Assembly: GCA_033977485.1 (NCBI GenBank)
Contig: CM066983.1
Coordinates: 109,707,580-109,771,579 of the forward strand
DNA length: 64,000 nt
Direction: 5' to 3'
Source: Hydrangea macrophylla
Lineage: Eukaryota; Streptophyta; Magnoliopsida; Cornales; Hydrangeaceae
A program made the translations under genes and the position numbers. The notes beneath the pieces were generated by a model that did no database searches, was not told the DNA's origin, and was given only the letters and a program-made list of their open reading frames with translations. Numbering within the stretch: the first letter of the stretch is position 1; the number at the start of each line of letters is the position of its first letter. Below are positions 12,638 through 24,692 of the stretch, one piece after another.

Positions 12638-15600
12638 ATGTCTGGAGGTGAAACCCCGTCTGCGGCTCGTATGGATAGAATAGAGGTGGTTATGGAAAAA
12701 TTGGTAAGAGTGGCCGAAACTCAAGTTGTTGAGGAGGGACCGGGCTCGTCAAATCCAGGACCAAGGGTGGAACCGGTAACCATTGTCACATTCTACAAGC
12801 AAAAGCCAGGGCAGTTTAAAGGGGAATCTGATTCAATGAAGGCCGACCATTGGTTAACTGATATGAAAAGAATTTTCCGTGTTTTGCCGTGTTCAGAGGA
12901 ACAAAAAGTCTTGTTTGCCTCCGATACCTTGAAAGAAGAAGCACAGAATTGGTGGACGTCAATATTAAGGCAAGGAGCGCCGACTACTTGGAACAGGTTT
13001 ATCGAAGAATTCTCAAAACAATACATTCCTCGGTCTTTCAGTGAATCAAAGTCCCGAGAATTTTCACATCTCAGTCAAGGTAACATGACCGTTAGAGATT
13101 ATGCTGCAAAATTTACAAGTTTGGCCAGATTTGCAATGGACTTGCTTCCGAATGAGTTCACTCGGGCAAGAAGATTTGAGGAAGGACTCCGTGATGAAAT
13201 CAGGGGAAAAGTGGATACACATCGGCTAGCAACATATTCAGAGGTACTCGACGTTGCTTTGATCGCTGAACGAGGTGTGTTGCCAACAGGGCAAGGTCAA
13301 ACATTCAAGAGGCCGGGAGGTAGTCAATTCCAAGGACAGGGTAATTCAAAAAGGCAGAGTTCTGGTAGTTCATCGGGAAGTGGGGGTAATAAACCCAAGT
13401 GTCAGACTTGTGGTAAATATCACTGGGGAGTATGTAACATGTCTCCTATCATTTGCAACATCTGTCGACGACCGGGGCACATGGCAAGGGATTGTCCGAA
13501 TCCTCCAAGACAAAGTATTATTCCAAGACAAAGTACAGATGACAGTGGCATAAGGTGTTATTCGTGTGGTGATTTGGGGCATCGAGAACGTAATTGTCCC
13601 AAGAGAAGACAAGGAGGTACCAGCTCATCCGTCGGTAGTGCACCAAGACAGAGACCATCTCAACAGCAATCCCAAGGGAGAGAGCAACGACAAGGAAGGT
13701 ATTTTCAGCTCAAGCCTGGGGAGACCACTGCGACTGACACGGTGGTTTCAGGTATACTTTCTATTTGTTCGCAACCTGCCAATGTGTTGTTAGATTCAGG
13801 GTCAACGCACTCTTTCGTATCACATCAATTTGCTAAGAATTTAGACAAACCCTTAGAATTACTAGATTTTGACTTATCTATTTCACTTCCATCGGGAGCG
13901 CCACTAGTGAGTTCGGGTGTCTTTAAAGCTTGTGAGATTGACGTAAGTGGTAGAAGGTTGTTTGTTGATTTATTACCATTGGTCGTTCAACACTTCGACG
14001 TTATTTTAGGGATGGACTGGCTATCTGTAAATCATGCTATTATCGATTGTGAGAACAAGAGAGTAACGTTTCAATTGCCAAATCAAGATGAATTTTGTTT
14101 TCAAGGGACAGGTGTAGTATCACCGCCTTATTTGGTGTCAGCTGTCAAAGCTTGTCGTTTATTGAAAAAAGGTTGTCAAGGGTTTTTGTGTAGCATACTT
14201 GATGTTAGAAATACTGAATTAAAGGTAGAAGATATACCTGTGGTCAAGGAATTTCCAGATATTTTCCCAGAAGATTTGCCAAGTGTGTTGATTGAGAGGG
14301 AAATTGAATTTGGAATAGATGTGATGCCAGGAACTCAACCGATTTCACGGGCACCGTATAGAATGGCTCCAGTAGAGTTAAAGGAGTTAAAAACTCAGTT
14401 GCAAGAGTTACTTGATAAGGGGTTTATTCGGCCAAGTGTATCGCCGTGGGGTGCACCGGTCCTATTTGTGAAGAAGAAAGACGGAACAATGCGAATGTGC
14501 ATCGATTACCGGGAGATCAACAAGGTAACCATAAAGAACAAGTATCCATTACCGCGTATTGATGATTTGTTTGATCAGTTAAAAGGGGCAGAAGTCTTTT
14601 CTAAGATTGACTTGAGATCTGGGTATCACCAGTTAAAGGTTAAAGCTGAAGATGTTGAGAAGACTGCTTTTAGAACTCGGTACGGACACTATGAATTTCT
14701 TGTTATGCCGTTTGGGGTCACGAATGCACCAGCCGCTTTTATGGATTTGATGAATCGGGTGTTCAAGACTTATTTAGACGAATTTGTGATTGTATTTATT
14801 GATGACATCTTAATATATTCTAGAAGTCGGGAAGAGCACGAGCGACACTTAAGGTTGGTTTTGCAACGACTTAAAGAAAAGCAATTATTTGGAAAGTTAA
14901 AGAAAAGTGAATTCTGGTTAACAAGTGTTACATTTCTTGGACACGTGATTTCTAAGGATGGTGTTTTCGTAGATCCACACAAGATAGAAGCCGTTAAAAA
15001 TTGGTCAAGACCGACAAATGTTTCCGAAGTTCGAAGCTTCTTGGGGTTAGCCGGTTACTATAGAAAGTTCGTTCAAGATTTTTCTAGAATAGCGACTCCA
15101 ATGACCCAGTTGATGAAAAAGGATATGGCCTTTGTGTGGAATAAAGAATGTGAAGAATGTTTCCAAAAGTTGAAGGACAAGTTAACTTCAGCACCGATAT
15201 TGGCTATTCCGTCAAGTACTGGGGGTTTTAGTATATACAGTGATGCTTCTCATCAGGGCCTAGGATGCGTTCTAATGCAAGAGGGTAAGGTGATAGCCTA
15301 TGCTTCAAGGCAGTTGAGGACACACGAGAAGAACTATCCAACCCATGACTTGGAGTTGGCAGCAGTGATCTTCGCATTAAAAATTTGGCGTCACTACTTG
15401 TACGGGGAAACATGTGAAATATTTACCGATCACAAGAGTTTGAAATATTTGTTTACCCAAAGGGAGTTAAACATGAGACAGAGAAGATGGCTTGAATTAA
15501 TGAAGGATTATGATTTGAAGATTCAGTACCATCCAGGTAAAGCTAACGTAGTTGCCGATGCTCTGAGTCGAAAGTCGTCAGAAAATTTGGTATATTCTTT

Positions 15601-17128
15601 AACAGCTCAAGCAAAGTTAGTACAAGAATTTGAGCGATTAGAACTTGAAGTGATTCCTAGAATTCAAGATGGATTAATGGCGGCTATCATTGCACAACCG
15701 AGTTTGATTGATGAAATCAAGGTAAATCAACTTGTGGATCCAAATTTCAAGAAAATAGTTGAAGAGTTACCTGAGGGTAGACGGCCAGAGTTCAGTTTTC
15801 AGAATAATGTGTTGAGGTATATTAATCGTTTATGTGTTCCTAATATTCAAGAGTTGAAAGATAAGATTATGGAAGAAGCTCACAATACGAGGTATTCCGT
15901 GCATCCGGGTAGTACCAAAATGTATAGAGATTTGCGGGAAGTGTATTGGTGGAGTGGTATGAAGCGAGAAGTTTCCGAGTTTGTAGCTAAGTGTATAACT
16001 TGTCAACGAGTGAAGATAGAACACCAACGACCCGCCGGAGAAGTACAACCGTTAGAGATACCGGAATGGAAATGGGAGCATATCACTATGGATTTTATAA
16101 CAGGTTTACCACGATCTCCTAAGTTTAATGATAGTATTTGGGTGATCGTTGACCGGTTGACTAAGTCAGCCCATTTCTTGCCAATTAAGACTCGTGATCC
16201 AACAAAGTTGGCAGAACTTTATGTCAGAGAAATTATCAGATTACACGGGGCACCGGTATCCATTGTGTCAGATCGGGATACACGATTTGTGTCTAGATTT
16301 TGGGAGAGTTTACAAAAGGCAATGGGGACAACCTTGCACTTTAGCACAGCTTTTCATCCTCAGACAGACGGTCAATCTGAACGCGTTATTCAGATTCTGG
16401 AAGATATGCTTCGAGGATGTGTAATGGATTTCAAGTTAGATTGGGAAACCCATTTACCATTGGTGGAATTCTCTTATAATAATAGCTTCCAAACAAGTAT
16501 TGGGATGGCGCCTTATGAGGCATTGTATGGTCGGAAATGTAGATCACCGGTGTGTTGGACAGAAGTTGGGGAAAAACAACTTTTAGGACCCGAGATCGTG
16601 CAAATCACTACCGACAAAATCAAGTTAGTGAAACAACGGCTACAAGTAGCTCAGAGTCGATATAAAAGTTACGCGGATACTAGAAGAAGACCGTTGGAAT
16701 TCGAGGTAGGTGATTATGTTTTCTTGAAAGTATCGCCTTCGAAGGGCATAACACGGTTCGGAAAGCGGGGCAAGTTGAATCCGAGGTTCGTAGGACCTTA
16801 TTTGATTTTGGACAGAGTTGGTCCTGTTGCATATCGGTTAGAATTGCCACAAGAGTTGGCTAACGTTCATAACGTATTTCACGTTTCTATGTTACGACGT
16901 TGCTTATCAGATTCGAGTCACTGTATTACTCCAGAACCGTTGATGATACGAGAAGACCTGACTTATGTTGAACATCCAGTTCGAATCCTAGATAGGAAAG
17001 ATCAGGTGTTGAGAACCAAAGTCATTCCTCTTGTTATGGTGCTATGGCGTAATCATTCGGTAGAAGAAGCGACTTGGGAACGTGAAGACGAGATCCGAGA
17101 GAAGTATCCTCACTTGTTCGACTTTTAA
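12638..17128 (+). CDS. Intact gag-pol polyprotein of G2
   Basis: An uninterrupted 1496-residue frame. The frame is open from an ATG at 12563, but the ATG at 12638 (MSGGETPS) fits a gag start better. Domains in order: gag; three zinc knuckles from residues 255, 273 and 307 (the first atypical); aspartic protease LDSGSTHSF (D386); reverse transcriptase with [11 protein letters not shown] and FIDD (D722, D723); RNase H (YSDAS D869, DHKSLK D931); integrase zinc region (HPGSTKM to CITC) and DDE core (D1152, D1212, E1248, 35 residues between the last two); GPY/F module near 1385; chromodomain-like end from about 1440 (HPVRILDRK, then the residues around ATWE, ending KYPHLF). Such proteins are cleaved into particle, protease, polymerase and integrase parts. 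All catalytic residues I can place are present, so it may be active. Confidence 0.96.
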   Translation: MSGGETPSAARMDRIEVVMEKLVRVAETQVVEEGPGSSNPGPRVEPVTIVTFYKQKPGQFKGESDSMKADHWLTDMKRIFRVLPCSEEQKVLFASDTLKEEAQNWWTSILRQGAPTTWNRFIEEFSKQYIPRSFSESKSREFSHLSQGNMTVRDYAAKFTSLARFAMDLLPNEFTRARRFEEGLRDEIRGKVDTHRLATYSEVLDVALIAERGVLPTGQGQTFKRPGGSQFQGQGNSKRQSSGSSSGSGGNKPKCQTCGKYHWGVCNMSPIICNICRRPGHMARDCPNPPRQSIIPRQSTDDSGIRCYSCGDLGHRERNCPKRRQGGTSSSVGSAPRQRPSQQQSQGREQRQGRYFQLKPGETTATDTVVSGILSICSQPANVLLDSGSTHSFVSHQFAKNLDKPLELLDFDLSISLPSGAPLVSSGVFKACEIDVSGRRLFVDLLPLVVQHFDVILGMDWLSVNHAIIDCENKRVTFQLPNQDEFCFQGTGVVSPPYLVSAVKACRLLKKGCQGFLCSILDVRNTELKVEDIPVVKEFPDIFPEDLPSVLIEREIEFGIDVMPGTQPISRAPYRMAPVELKELKTQLQELLDKGFIRPSVSPWGAPVLFVKKKDGTMRMCIDYREINKVTIKNKYPLPRIDDLFDQLKGAEVFSKIDLRSGYHQLKVKAEDVEKTAFRTRYGHYEFLVMPFGVTNAPAAFMDLMNRVFKTYLDEFVIVFIDDILIYSRSREEHERHLRLVLQRLKEKQLFGKLKKSEFWLTSVTFLGHVISKDGVFVDPHKIEAVKNWSRPTNVSEVRSFLGLAGYYRKFVQDFSRIATPMTQLMKKDMAFVWNKECEECFQKLKDKLTSAPILAIPSSTGGFSIYSDASHQGLGCVLMQEGKVIAYASRQLRTHEKNYPTHDLELAAVIFALKIWRHYLYGETCEIFTDHKSLKYLFTQRELNMRQRRWLELMKDYDLKIQYHPGKANVVADALSRKSSENLVYSLTAQAKLVQEFERLELEVIPRIQDGLMAAIIAQPSLIDEIKVNQLVDPNFKKIVEELPEGRRPEFSFQNNVLRYINRLCVPNIQELKDKIMEEAHNTRYSVHPGSTKMYRDLREVYWWSGMKREVSEFVAKCITCQRVKIEHQRPAGEVQPLEIPEWKWEHITMDFITGLPRSPKFNDSIWVIVDRLTKSAHFLPIKTRDPTKLAELYVREIIRLHGAPVSIVSDRDTRFVSRFWESLQKAMGTTLHFSTAFHPQTDGQSERVIQILEDMLRGCVMDFKLDWETHLPLVEFSYNNSFQTSIGMAPYEALYGRKCRSPVCWTEVGEKQLLGPEIVQITTDKIKLVKQRLQVAQSRYKSYADTRRRPLEFEVGDYVFLKVSPSKGITRFGKRGKLNPRFVGPYLILDRVGPVAYRLELPQELANVHNVFHVSMLRRCLSDSSHCITPEPLMIREDLTYVEHPVRILDRKDQVLRTKVIPLVMVLWRNHSVEEATWEREDEIREKYPHLFDF

Positions 17129-17156
17129 GGTAAGAAAAGTTTGAGGACAAACTTCT

Positions 17157-17172
17157 AAAAGGGAGGGAGAAA
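17157..17172 (+). other. G2 polypurine tract
   Basis: AAAAGGGAGGGAGAAA, sixteen purines directly before the 3' LTR, the expected primer for second-strand synthesis. Confidence 0.9.
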
Positions 17173-19616
17173 TGTAATAACCGTACCCGGAGAAATAATG
17201 TAATATCTGCATTATATATATATATATATATTAATTAGTAGAATTAATAGCATGTGATAATTTGGGTAAGTACCAGTTACCCCGACGTGTTAAGTGCTTA
17301 ATAAAAGGCACAGTTGGACGAATATGAAGTGGAACCTCCGGGAGGTCCGGATTAATTAAATTACATTTAGTTGCATTTATATGCTTAATTGGGTATTTGT
17401 TTAATTGCTTTAATATTTTTATGGCTATCTGTAATTTTTATGGTGCTAGTTTGAGTACCCGTGTGAGAATAAATAGAAATCAAATTCATAACTAGTAGGT
17501 TAATTAGCAACTTTTATAAAATATGTGGGACCACGTTTGGGACCCACGCGTGACATAGACAAACACCCACTTAGATATTGGGTAGTTAATACAATTGCTT
17601 AGGGGATTTCATAATAAAGTTCAAAGAAATATTGGGGGTGCAAATGCAATTAAGCCAAAAGTGGTTAGGAGCCTAAGAGGATGACACCTCTTAACAATGA
17701 CTCATCATCTTCTTCTTGTAATCAAAACAAGAGAAAACATAGATATTGGAGAAGAGGATTTCGGCCATTAGAGAGGAGCTCACGTCTCCGCCGTCTTCGC
17801 CGTTTCTTCGCCGTTTCGTCGCCGTCGGTACACCGTTTCGCGAACCGAGACCGTATTCGGACTCGTGGAGGTGAGAGGATCGTCTCTATACCTTTTATTT
17901 TCAGTTTCGTTAACATTTTTCCGCGACCGTCTTTGACGTGCCGATATATATATGTGAAATTGATATGTAGGAATATCATTGGGGTTAATTAGAGCTAAAA
18001 TTAGCAAGGAATTTGGGGCTCTAGGCTTTAATTGGAGCAATTTGAGAGGTGAGTACTCTAATCCTAACTTGGGTGTTAAATGGTGCTTATGTGATATTGA
18101 GTATGATTAAAATGCTTAGTTCTTGAAGTTGTAGTTAAAGCATGTGTTAAATTTGTGCTTAACATGTCAATTTTATGAACATTGCTATATGATGTGTTGA
18201 TGTGCTTATGTGCTTAATTGGGTCAATGGATGTCAAGTGTTAATCACCATTATTTAGCCCGTAGTAACGGGACGATGTTTTCCTCAAGAAAAAGGGGACG
18301 GTGGTGACGACCACAACGATTGACTACGGTCACGTGAGAGTGTGTGTTTCGCTATATGCGACGTTGAAGTGAGAAAAGGCCCGAAATATTGGGTCCGATG
18401 CGATGGTGATTAAGTACTTGACATACCGGCGACTACTTTATATTGTTGTGTTGCTTAACATTGCATATGCACATTTCATACTCCATGGCATGGTTAAAGT
18501 ATTCACTAAGCGTAAGCTTAAAAACCAAAACTGTTTTCTGTGTGGTTATTGAATAACCACCGCAGGTACGGATCGTGACGAGGAAAGGAAGTGATCGGGA
18601 ATCCGGGGAAGGAGTTATGTTGTTTATATGTTCATAGCCTTGTAATTATGTTAGTGGTGGAGTTGAGGCTCTTGTTTGTAATATTATAGTTGTAAATGAT
18701 CTTGTTGGAAGAACAAGTTGTTTTGAGTTACAAACTTCTTTTGTAGTTGTAAAATGTTAAACATCACTTTTTAATGCCTTAAGATGTGGTTTGGGACTTG
18801 GTAATATGTTGGTGTTCTTTTCTTGAGTTGAGTTGTTAAACTCTTGAACTCATGTTTTGAGGAATGAAGTTGTGTTTGAGCATTTGGTTTAATGTTGAGT
18901 CAATGATTGTTAAGAGAATGGAAGTTGGTTCTTTCAAATGGTTTTCATAGGTTTTGTTGATTAAGAGAACTTGTAAGTACTTGGAAATGAAGTTATGGAA
19001 CCTCATGTGATAGTTCTTTAGTTAATCATGTTGTTTTGGGGGTTTTGAACTTATCTTGGTAAAAAGGATTTCTAATTTTACTACTTTATGAAATTGGTGT
19101 CAAGTTCTTCATTTGATTGAGGTTTGAAAATGTGTGGGAATGTTTAATTATGTTTGTGGACATGTTGTGGAAGTTTTGGAGGTGTTCTCAAGTGATTTAG
19201 ACAGGTTTTGGTGGGGTTTAAACTTGCAAAACAGGTTGGGAAAGTTGCTGCAGAATTTTCTGCAAAAGAGCTCTCTGTCCGGTCGACCGGATATTTTAAA
19301 GGTCTCTGTCCGGTCAACCGGACTGGTGTGTTTTCCAAATAACCATGCTTTGTCATCATAACTTGAGCTAGGAAGCTCGGATTCGCGAGCCGTTTTCACC
19401 GTTGGTTTTTAAATGAAAAGTACTGTATTTTGACATTGGGTTTGACTAAAATTTCAAAATGACCATTTTATCCTTGGGGTTAGTTACATACAAATGAGCT
19501 TATAAAGAGTTTAAAATAGAGTTTAAGACTTGTTTTATGTTATATGTTTTGGGGATGTACCTTGGTGGCATTGTTACACGTGTCCTAATCCGCACGAGGC
19601 GGGTTGGGGTGTGACA
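17173..19616 (+). repeat. G2 3' LTR (2444 bp)
   Basis: Same length as the 5' LTR, with the same termini and the same internal open frames at a constant offset of 7186. No difference was seen in the stretches compared by eye. Followed directly by the CTATG target duplication. Confidence 0.96.
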
Positions 19617-21318
19617 CTATGTGTCTAGTTTCCATCCCAAAAAGAAAATCAAAGTTTCAACGGTTAGATCTCTAGGAAACAGACAAAAACCAGACATCAC
19701 TCAGAGATTTACAAATCTCTGCCCAGAGATTTTGTACGATTTTTTAAAAATAGTAAAGAAAATCAGAAACACTTTGATCTTTTTAGAGTATCCTCCTAAC
19801 ACCTTGAACTACCCAGAAAAATTTATTTAGAGTCAAGAATGCTTGATTAAGGCTCTGATTTACTCATTTTAAAAACGTGTTACTGTTCTGAAACTCTGGA
19901 CAGATTATAGTTGTCTCACAAAACTCATGACCAAACCACTTTAAACATGAAATCTCCTTAAAAAAATTACAGTGGTAGAACTTTGTGTTATCGACACTCT
20001 CCAAGTGATTTCACTTAATTCCAACGGTTAGATATTTAACTAAAAATCTATGATAAAAAACAGTTTGTGAATTCACTGCTCCACTATTGGGCTTATCACC
20101 CTTTTGTTACATCTATCAACAAAGCCATGAGTATTGGCTTATCCTAAACCTAATTCTCCTTTCCATTGAGGGTCATTGGAGATCAAAACATGACTAGTAC
20201 TCATGAGTCTCAAAGGAATATATAAAAGATTCCATGAAATATCAAGCTAGAGAACCCAAGTCATAAGCATGAACTTGGATTCATCTATTTGCTTATAAAA
20301 TGAAGTGATGATCAAACTTTGACTCCCATATAAAGCATGAGCTTTCATGAGATTCAAAATATCAAACTCAAGAGCTTTCAAGAGAGACATTGAAGATCTC
20401 TAAGAATCTCAAAAGAAAAGTATAAACAAAAGAAGAAATGAACTAAAGAAAACTAAGAGAGCAAATGCTCTAAATCCATCAAAGAATCTTTTGGTAAAAC
20501 TTGTTTACTTCAAATTCATAGATGCTTTTAAATCAAGCTAAGAAGAAACAAAAGAGAATGAAAACTTAAACAAGATTAGAGGATCACCTCCAACTATCCT
20601 TAAACTTCTATGGTTTGAAGATCTTCCAAGCTCTTCTTCTAGCTCTCAAAACTCTCTTTATCCCAAAATTCTTTTTATTTTTTTCTTGAAATTCCCCTCT
20701 CCCAAAAATGTGTAATAGTCCCCCCCCCCTAAAAAAAAAAGGCCCCTTGTAATGGAGTATTCACCCTCTATTTATAGGCAAATTTTAGAGGGTTATTTTG
20801 GTATTTTCAAGCCAAAACCTAATTTTGGATGTACTTTTGAGGATACAAAACGTGCTGTATTATAGCTGGCTGCTAAAAATGCGGCACTCAATGGAGATGG
20901 AAGCGGCACTCACTGAGTGCCAGAACGACACTCATTACTGGATGCCGCGCACGACATTCATTGAATGTCGCTGCGGCACTCAATGAATGCCGCGGACAAC
21001 TCCATGGACTGCCATCTTTTTTGAAACTCTGATTTTTGCGGCACTTCATGTGTTTTTGCGGCAGTTACGAACTGCCGGTCCGGCAAACACAGAGTGCCGC
21101 TGCGGCACTACGTGACTGCCGCAACCTACACCATGTGCCGTTCTATTTCATTTTCTTTTCTTTTCCTTTTCTTTATCTTTTTTTTGTTTGAATTGAAGAG
21201 TCTTTTGAAGAGCTTGAATCACCTTGGAAGCCTTAGTTTTGTTCTGACATTGTCATCATTGGACTTGGAGGTAGCACTCCCCTTAATTCGACGTTTGGTC
21301 AAAATTGGGGTGTCTACA
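19617..21318. mobile_element. Solo LTR, right half (split by G2)
   Basis: Continues the solo LTR after the second CTATG copy and ends GGTGTCTACA at 21318, followed by CAAGG (21319-21323), which matches the CAAGG before the left half. It contains the hairpin array at 20877-21140. No protein-coding frame is supported. Confidence 0.75.
20877..21140. repeat. Array of GCGGCA...TGCCGC near-palindromes
   Basis: At least five consecutive imperfect inverted repeats of about 17-21 bp, for example GGCACTCACTGAGTGCC, CGACATTCATTGAATGTCG and GCGGCACTCAATGAATGCCGC, each with a different middle but shared GCGGCA/TGCCGC arms. As RNA each could fold into a short hairpin. It lies inside the solo LTR. Confidence 0.75.
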
Positions 21319-21694
21319 CAAGGTGAGGTGGAGTTGTTGCCAATCGCCTTTCTTCCCTATGGTTTCTCTTTGGTCTTTAGATTGTACGAATGTTTGGATC
21401 AGCTAGGGTTTTCCTTGCACAACAAAGTATACATAGTATATAATATATTTATATATAGTATATAGGTTCGGTCGCTCTTCGGTTCACTTAAGTGAGCACC
21501 GCAGACCAAACCAAAAATTTGATTTTTTGATTTTTTTTTTAAACCGTAAACCGACTGTGTGGTAGCAAAACCGACCAAAATCGCCAAAATCGGTCGGTTC
21601 CGGTCAGTCAGTTCAGTTTTGCAAAAAAAAACTTATACCCCTACATACGTTATCCTTATTTGCATTTTTCATTTTCATCCCTCTCTCTCTTCCA

Positions 21695-21726
<32 letters not shown>

Positions 21727-22554
21727 TCAGCATTGACCACCGACCACCATCAACCCCCGTCTCTCTCTCTCAGCACTGACCACCGACCACCATCACCTCC
21801 GCTACCATCACCATCCACCGTCGTTGCCACTACCGATGGTTGTCACCACCACATCGACCACCTCTCTCTCTCTTTCTTTCTCAACATCGACCACCATCAC
21901 CGTCGTCGCCACCATCGCCAACGCCGGTTGCATAACTCGACCAGATGAGATCTGTCTCCTCCGACCACCACCAATTTCAGATCCACCACCACTGTGACTA
22001 GATCTACCACCACCAGGACCACCACGAGTAGATCCATAACCATCGCATGACCACAAGCCAGTCCTACGAGCATTTTCATTTTTTTATGAATTTTCACGTA
22101 CTTTGTGAAATTTCACAACTTTTCGGTGATATGAGAAATCTGATTTGTGATCACTGTATGAAAAAAATTCACAACTTTTTTTTTTTTTTAATTTGGGATC
22201 AGTGTAGCTTTAATTTGGTTTGTTTCCAGTTTGTGAATGCTCTATTAAGTTGATATGAGTTTTCAAACCAAAAAAAAAAATTACTGGAAAAATAATGTGT
22301 TAAGGTTATGGATTTTTTGATAAATTTCAAAACTTTTTTTTGGATAAATTTCACAAGTTTTTGGTTGTATGAGAAACTTATTTTATGATCATTGTATGTT
22401 GATATGGTAGCTTGGTTATGAAGGAGGTCGATCTGGTGAGGTCATGGTGGTCGTCGGAAGTAAGGTGAGGTTGTAGTGGTGATCGCTGGTGGTGGTGGTG
22501 ATCGGTAGATGCAGGGAAGGTTGTGATGGTGGTCATCGGAGCTCAGGCAAGGTT
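21319..22554. other. Simple-sequence-rich spacer
   Basis: Holds a GGTCGGTTCCGGTCAG-type stretch (21570-21620), (TC)n runs, two copies of CTCAGCA(T/C)TGACCACCGACC near 21727 and 21768, and CCACCATCACC-rich sequence to about 22050. The open frames here are low-complexity by-products; no gene is supported. Confidence 0.6.
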
Positions 22555-22812
22555 GCCGAAGCTCAAGCAAGGTCGCCGGAGGTCATGCAAGGTCATCGAA
22601 GGTCAGACCAGGTGATGGTGGTGGGCGCCAGAGTTCAGGTGAGGTCGCTGGAAGCAGGGGGTGAAACTCTTGGTGTAGACCTCGCCGAAGCTCAAGCAAG
22701 GTCGCCGGAGGTCAAATAAGGTCATCGAAGGTCAGACTAAGTGATGGTAGTGGTCTCCGGAGTTCAGGTGAGGTCGCCGGAGGTGCAGGGAGTGAAACTC
22801 TTGGTGTAGACC
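22555..22812. repeat. 129-bp tandem duplication
   Basis: Two adjacent units (22555-22683 and 22684-22812) start GCCGAAGCTCAAGCAAGGTC and end GTGAAACTCTTGGTGTAGACC. Each is itself built from AGGTCGCCGGAGGTC-like words. The units differ by a few substitutions and small indels. Confidence 0.8.
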
Positions 22813-23538
22813 AATATTGAGGATAGATTTGTCAAAATACCAAACAGTAGACCTAATCCTAAATATTTTTACTAGTTATACCTAAACCACCATACTTTCC
22901 TTAATTTGGATTAATTTGTAATTACCCCTTTATTTTATTATAGAATCATTTGTAACTTAAAGAATTAGATCTTTATGTGCACACTTTATGTGCACGAATC
23001 ATTACTCAAAGAAAATTATGTAATTTTTATTTTTCTAAATTTTTATTAAATCAACGAATTAGATAGTGGTTCAAAGAATTCAGCAAGAAGAAGCTATATT
23101 GTGAAGAATTTCGTTCATAAAGTCAGGTTAAGAGCACTTTTGCTCGGGCAATGTTTGGGACATAAAATGGTCATAAAAGAATGTGGTATTTTATGTGATA
23201 CCTATATGACAGTAGGGCTCACCACACTTAACTCAACCTATGGGATGTCATATTCTTTTGTAAGAATCTCTTTGTGACCTTAGCATTACCTGTTTTGCTC
23301 ACCCATTTTTTTGTTTACCTAGGCCTCTACTGAATGATGTGTGCCACATTCTAGTAATTATGTCGATAATGCACGACAAAATGAAAATGAAATGGTTCAC
23401 ATGTCGCTCAGTAGAGATCTAAATGAGCAAAATAGGTCTTACAATGCCAACCCAATAGAGTTCTGGATGAGTGGCGAAAACAGACTCTTAAGCTCCTCCA
23501 CTCCCTTTTTGATTAAAACTATAAAGGAAGTCCTCGTT
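22813..23538. other. Upstream spacer of RPL12
   Basis: AT-rich DNA with no supported gene. A weak inverted repeat spans about 23130-23305 (GAGCACTTTTGCTCGGGCAATG at one end, CATTACCTGTTTTGCTC at the other) and may be a worn MITE. Confidence 0.4.
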
Positions 23539-23539
23539 G

Positions 23540-23564
23540 AGCCCATGATTGGCATGTTTGGGCC
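23540..23564 (+). promoter_or_regulatory. Pair of site II-like elements
   Basis: AGCCCA (23540-23545, the inverse of TGGGCT) and TGGGCC (23559-23564) fit TGGGCY, the site II motif common in promoters of plant ribosomal-protein and growth genes and bound by TCP factors. They lie about 250-270 bp before the RPL12 start codon. Assignment rests on motif and position only. Confidence 0.55.
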
Positions 23565-23695
23565 ATCACAAATCCAACCCACCAAATATATAAGTCATAA
23601 ACGGCCAACGGTTCATCAAATCCACATGTTTCAGCAAAAAAAAAAAAAAATCCACATTTTGTTTTAAGGACAAAACAGTAATTACGACTTCTGTA

Positions 23696-23703
23696 AAACC
23701 CTA
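23696..23703 (+). promoter_or_regulatory. Telo-box
   Basis: AAACCCTA, the telo-box typical of plant translation-machinery promoters, about 107 bp before the RPL12 ATG. Together with the upstream TGGGCY pair it forms the combination usual for ribosomal-protein genes. Confidence 0.65.
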
Positions 23704-23809
23704 GCTTATATTAGCACCTAAACCACTTACTTTGGTTTTCTGACGCCGCCCTCGTCTCGTAGTCTCTCTACATTTCTCTCTCCCTCTCTCTAGACTCCGT
23801 CGCCGGACA

Positions 23810-24310
23810 ATGCCGCCGAAGTTCGATCCCTCGCAAGTCGTCGACGTCTACGTCCGAGTCACCGGCGGCGAAGTCGGCGCTGCGAGTTCACTGGCTCCTA
23901 AAATCGGTCCTCTCGGTCTCTCGCCCAAGAAAATCGGCGAAGACATCGCCAAGGAGACCGCTAAGGACTGGAAGGGCCTCCGAGTCACCGTTAAGCTCAC
24001 GGTCCAGAACCGTCAGGCGAAGGTCTCCGTGGTCCCCTCCGCCGCCGCGCTGGTCATCAAGGCACTCAAGGAGCCCGAGCGCGATCGCAAGAAGACGAAG
24101 AACATCAAGCACAGCGGAAACATATCGATCGACGACGTGATCGAGATCGCGAAGATCATGCGGCCCAGGTCGATGGCCAAGGAATTGAATGGGACCGTCA
24201 AGGAGATCCTCGGCACGTGCGTGTCCGTCGGTTGTACGGTCGATGGCAAAAACCCTAAGGATCTGCAGCAGGAGATTGCCGACGGCGACGTAGAGATCCC
24301 TCAGGACTGA
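23810..24310 (+). CDS. RPL12: 60S ribosomal protein L12 (uL11)
   Basis: An intact, intronless 166-residue protein of full family length. It begins [21 protein letters not shown] and carries the N-terminal uL11 domain with the conserved [20 protein letters not shown] segment (about residues 29-48), then the C-terminal rRNA-binding domain with [19 protein letters not shown] (about 97-115) and the [13 protein letters not shown] segment (about 136-148). uL11 binds the GTPase-associated region of 25S rRNA at the base of the P stalk and takes part in elongation-factor function. Arabidopsis RPL12 genes are also intronless. The 5' leader is pyrimidine-rich (CTCTCTCCCTCTCTCTAG) and a telo-box lies upstream, as expected for coordinated ribosomal-protein expression. 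Its GC content is clearly higher than its surroundings. Confidence 0.97.
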   Translation: MPPKFDPSQVVDVYVRVTGGEVGAASSLAPKIGPLGLSPKKIGEDIAKETAKDWKGLRVTVKLTVQNRQAKVSVVPSAAALVIKALKEPERDRKKTKNIKHSGNISIDDVIEIAKIMRPRSMAKELNGTVKEILGTCVSVGCTVDGKNPKDLQQEIADGDVEIPQD

Positions 24311-24464
24311 GTATGAAATTAGGGTTTCTTTCTCTTGTACCTTGTTTTTTTTTTTTTACCTCAGTTTTGTAGCTTTATTCAATAATTTTTAAATTATTAA
24401 TGGATTTTCGAAATATATATATATATATATATATCTCCTATTCTCTGAATATTTGTTTTGAGCT

Positions 24465-24692
24465 TGAATGATTCAAAATGCGGAGGATATGGGAATTCTG
24501 TATTCCCCTCTTTTTTTTTTATTTATTATGGTAAATTTGAAAATGCATCGTCTCTATGCAAGCAGCAGGTAGATGACTAATTTAATTGAGCTCATATTTT
24601 TCATTTGTTTTTTAGTGCCAACTTTCATTTGGATGTAAATTTTTAATGGCATAGAATCAATGTAGTTCCTTTTACTGGATTTGAGCTTTTAG
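24465..24692. repeat. Direct repeat A downstream of RPL12
   Basis: Starts TGAATGATTCAAAATGCGG and ends GGATTTGAGCTTTTAG. It recurs almost unchanged at 25278-25534, apart from a longer T-rich run in the second copy. The two copies bracket a transposon-like insert. Confidence 0.9.

Larger units (their letters stand above)
9987..19616 (+). mobile_element. Complete chromovirus G2 (9630 bp), recent insertion
   Basis: A structurally complete Ty3/Gypsy element: LTR (9987-12430), tRNA-Met primer site, a single unbroken gag-pol frame, polypurine tract, LTR (17173-19616). Exact 5-bp target duplications CTATG flank it at 9982-9986 and 19617-19621. Both LTRs are 2444 bp, every landmark is offset by exactly 7186 bases, and the stretches I compared are identical. 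This points to recent insertion. The C-terminal chromodomain and long LTRs suggest the Tekay/Del clade. It sits inside an older solo LTR. Confidence 0.97.

Noticed and set aside
21559..21948. 129-codon frame ending in histidine and proline runs
   Set aside because: Derived from (TC)n and CCACCATC simple sequence; no start context or conserved domain.
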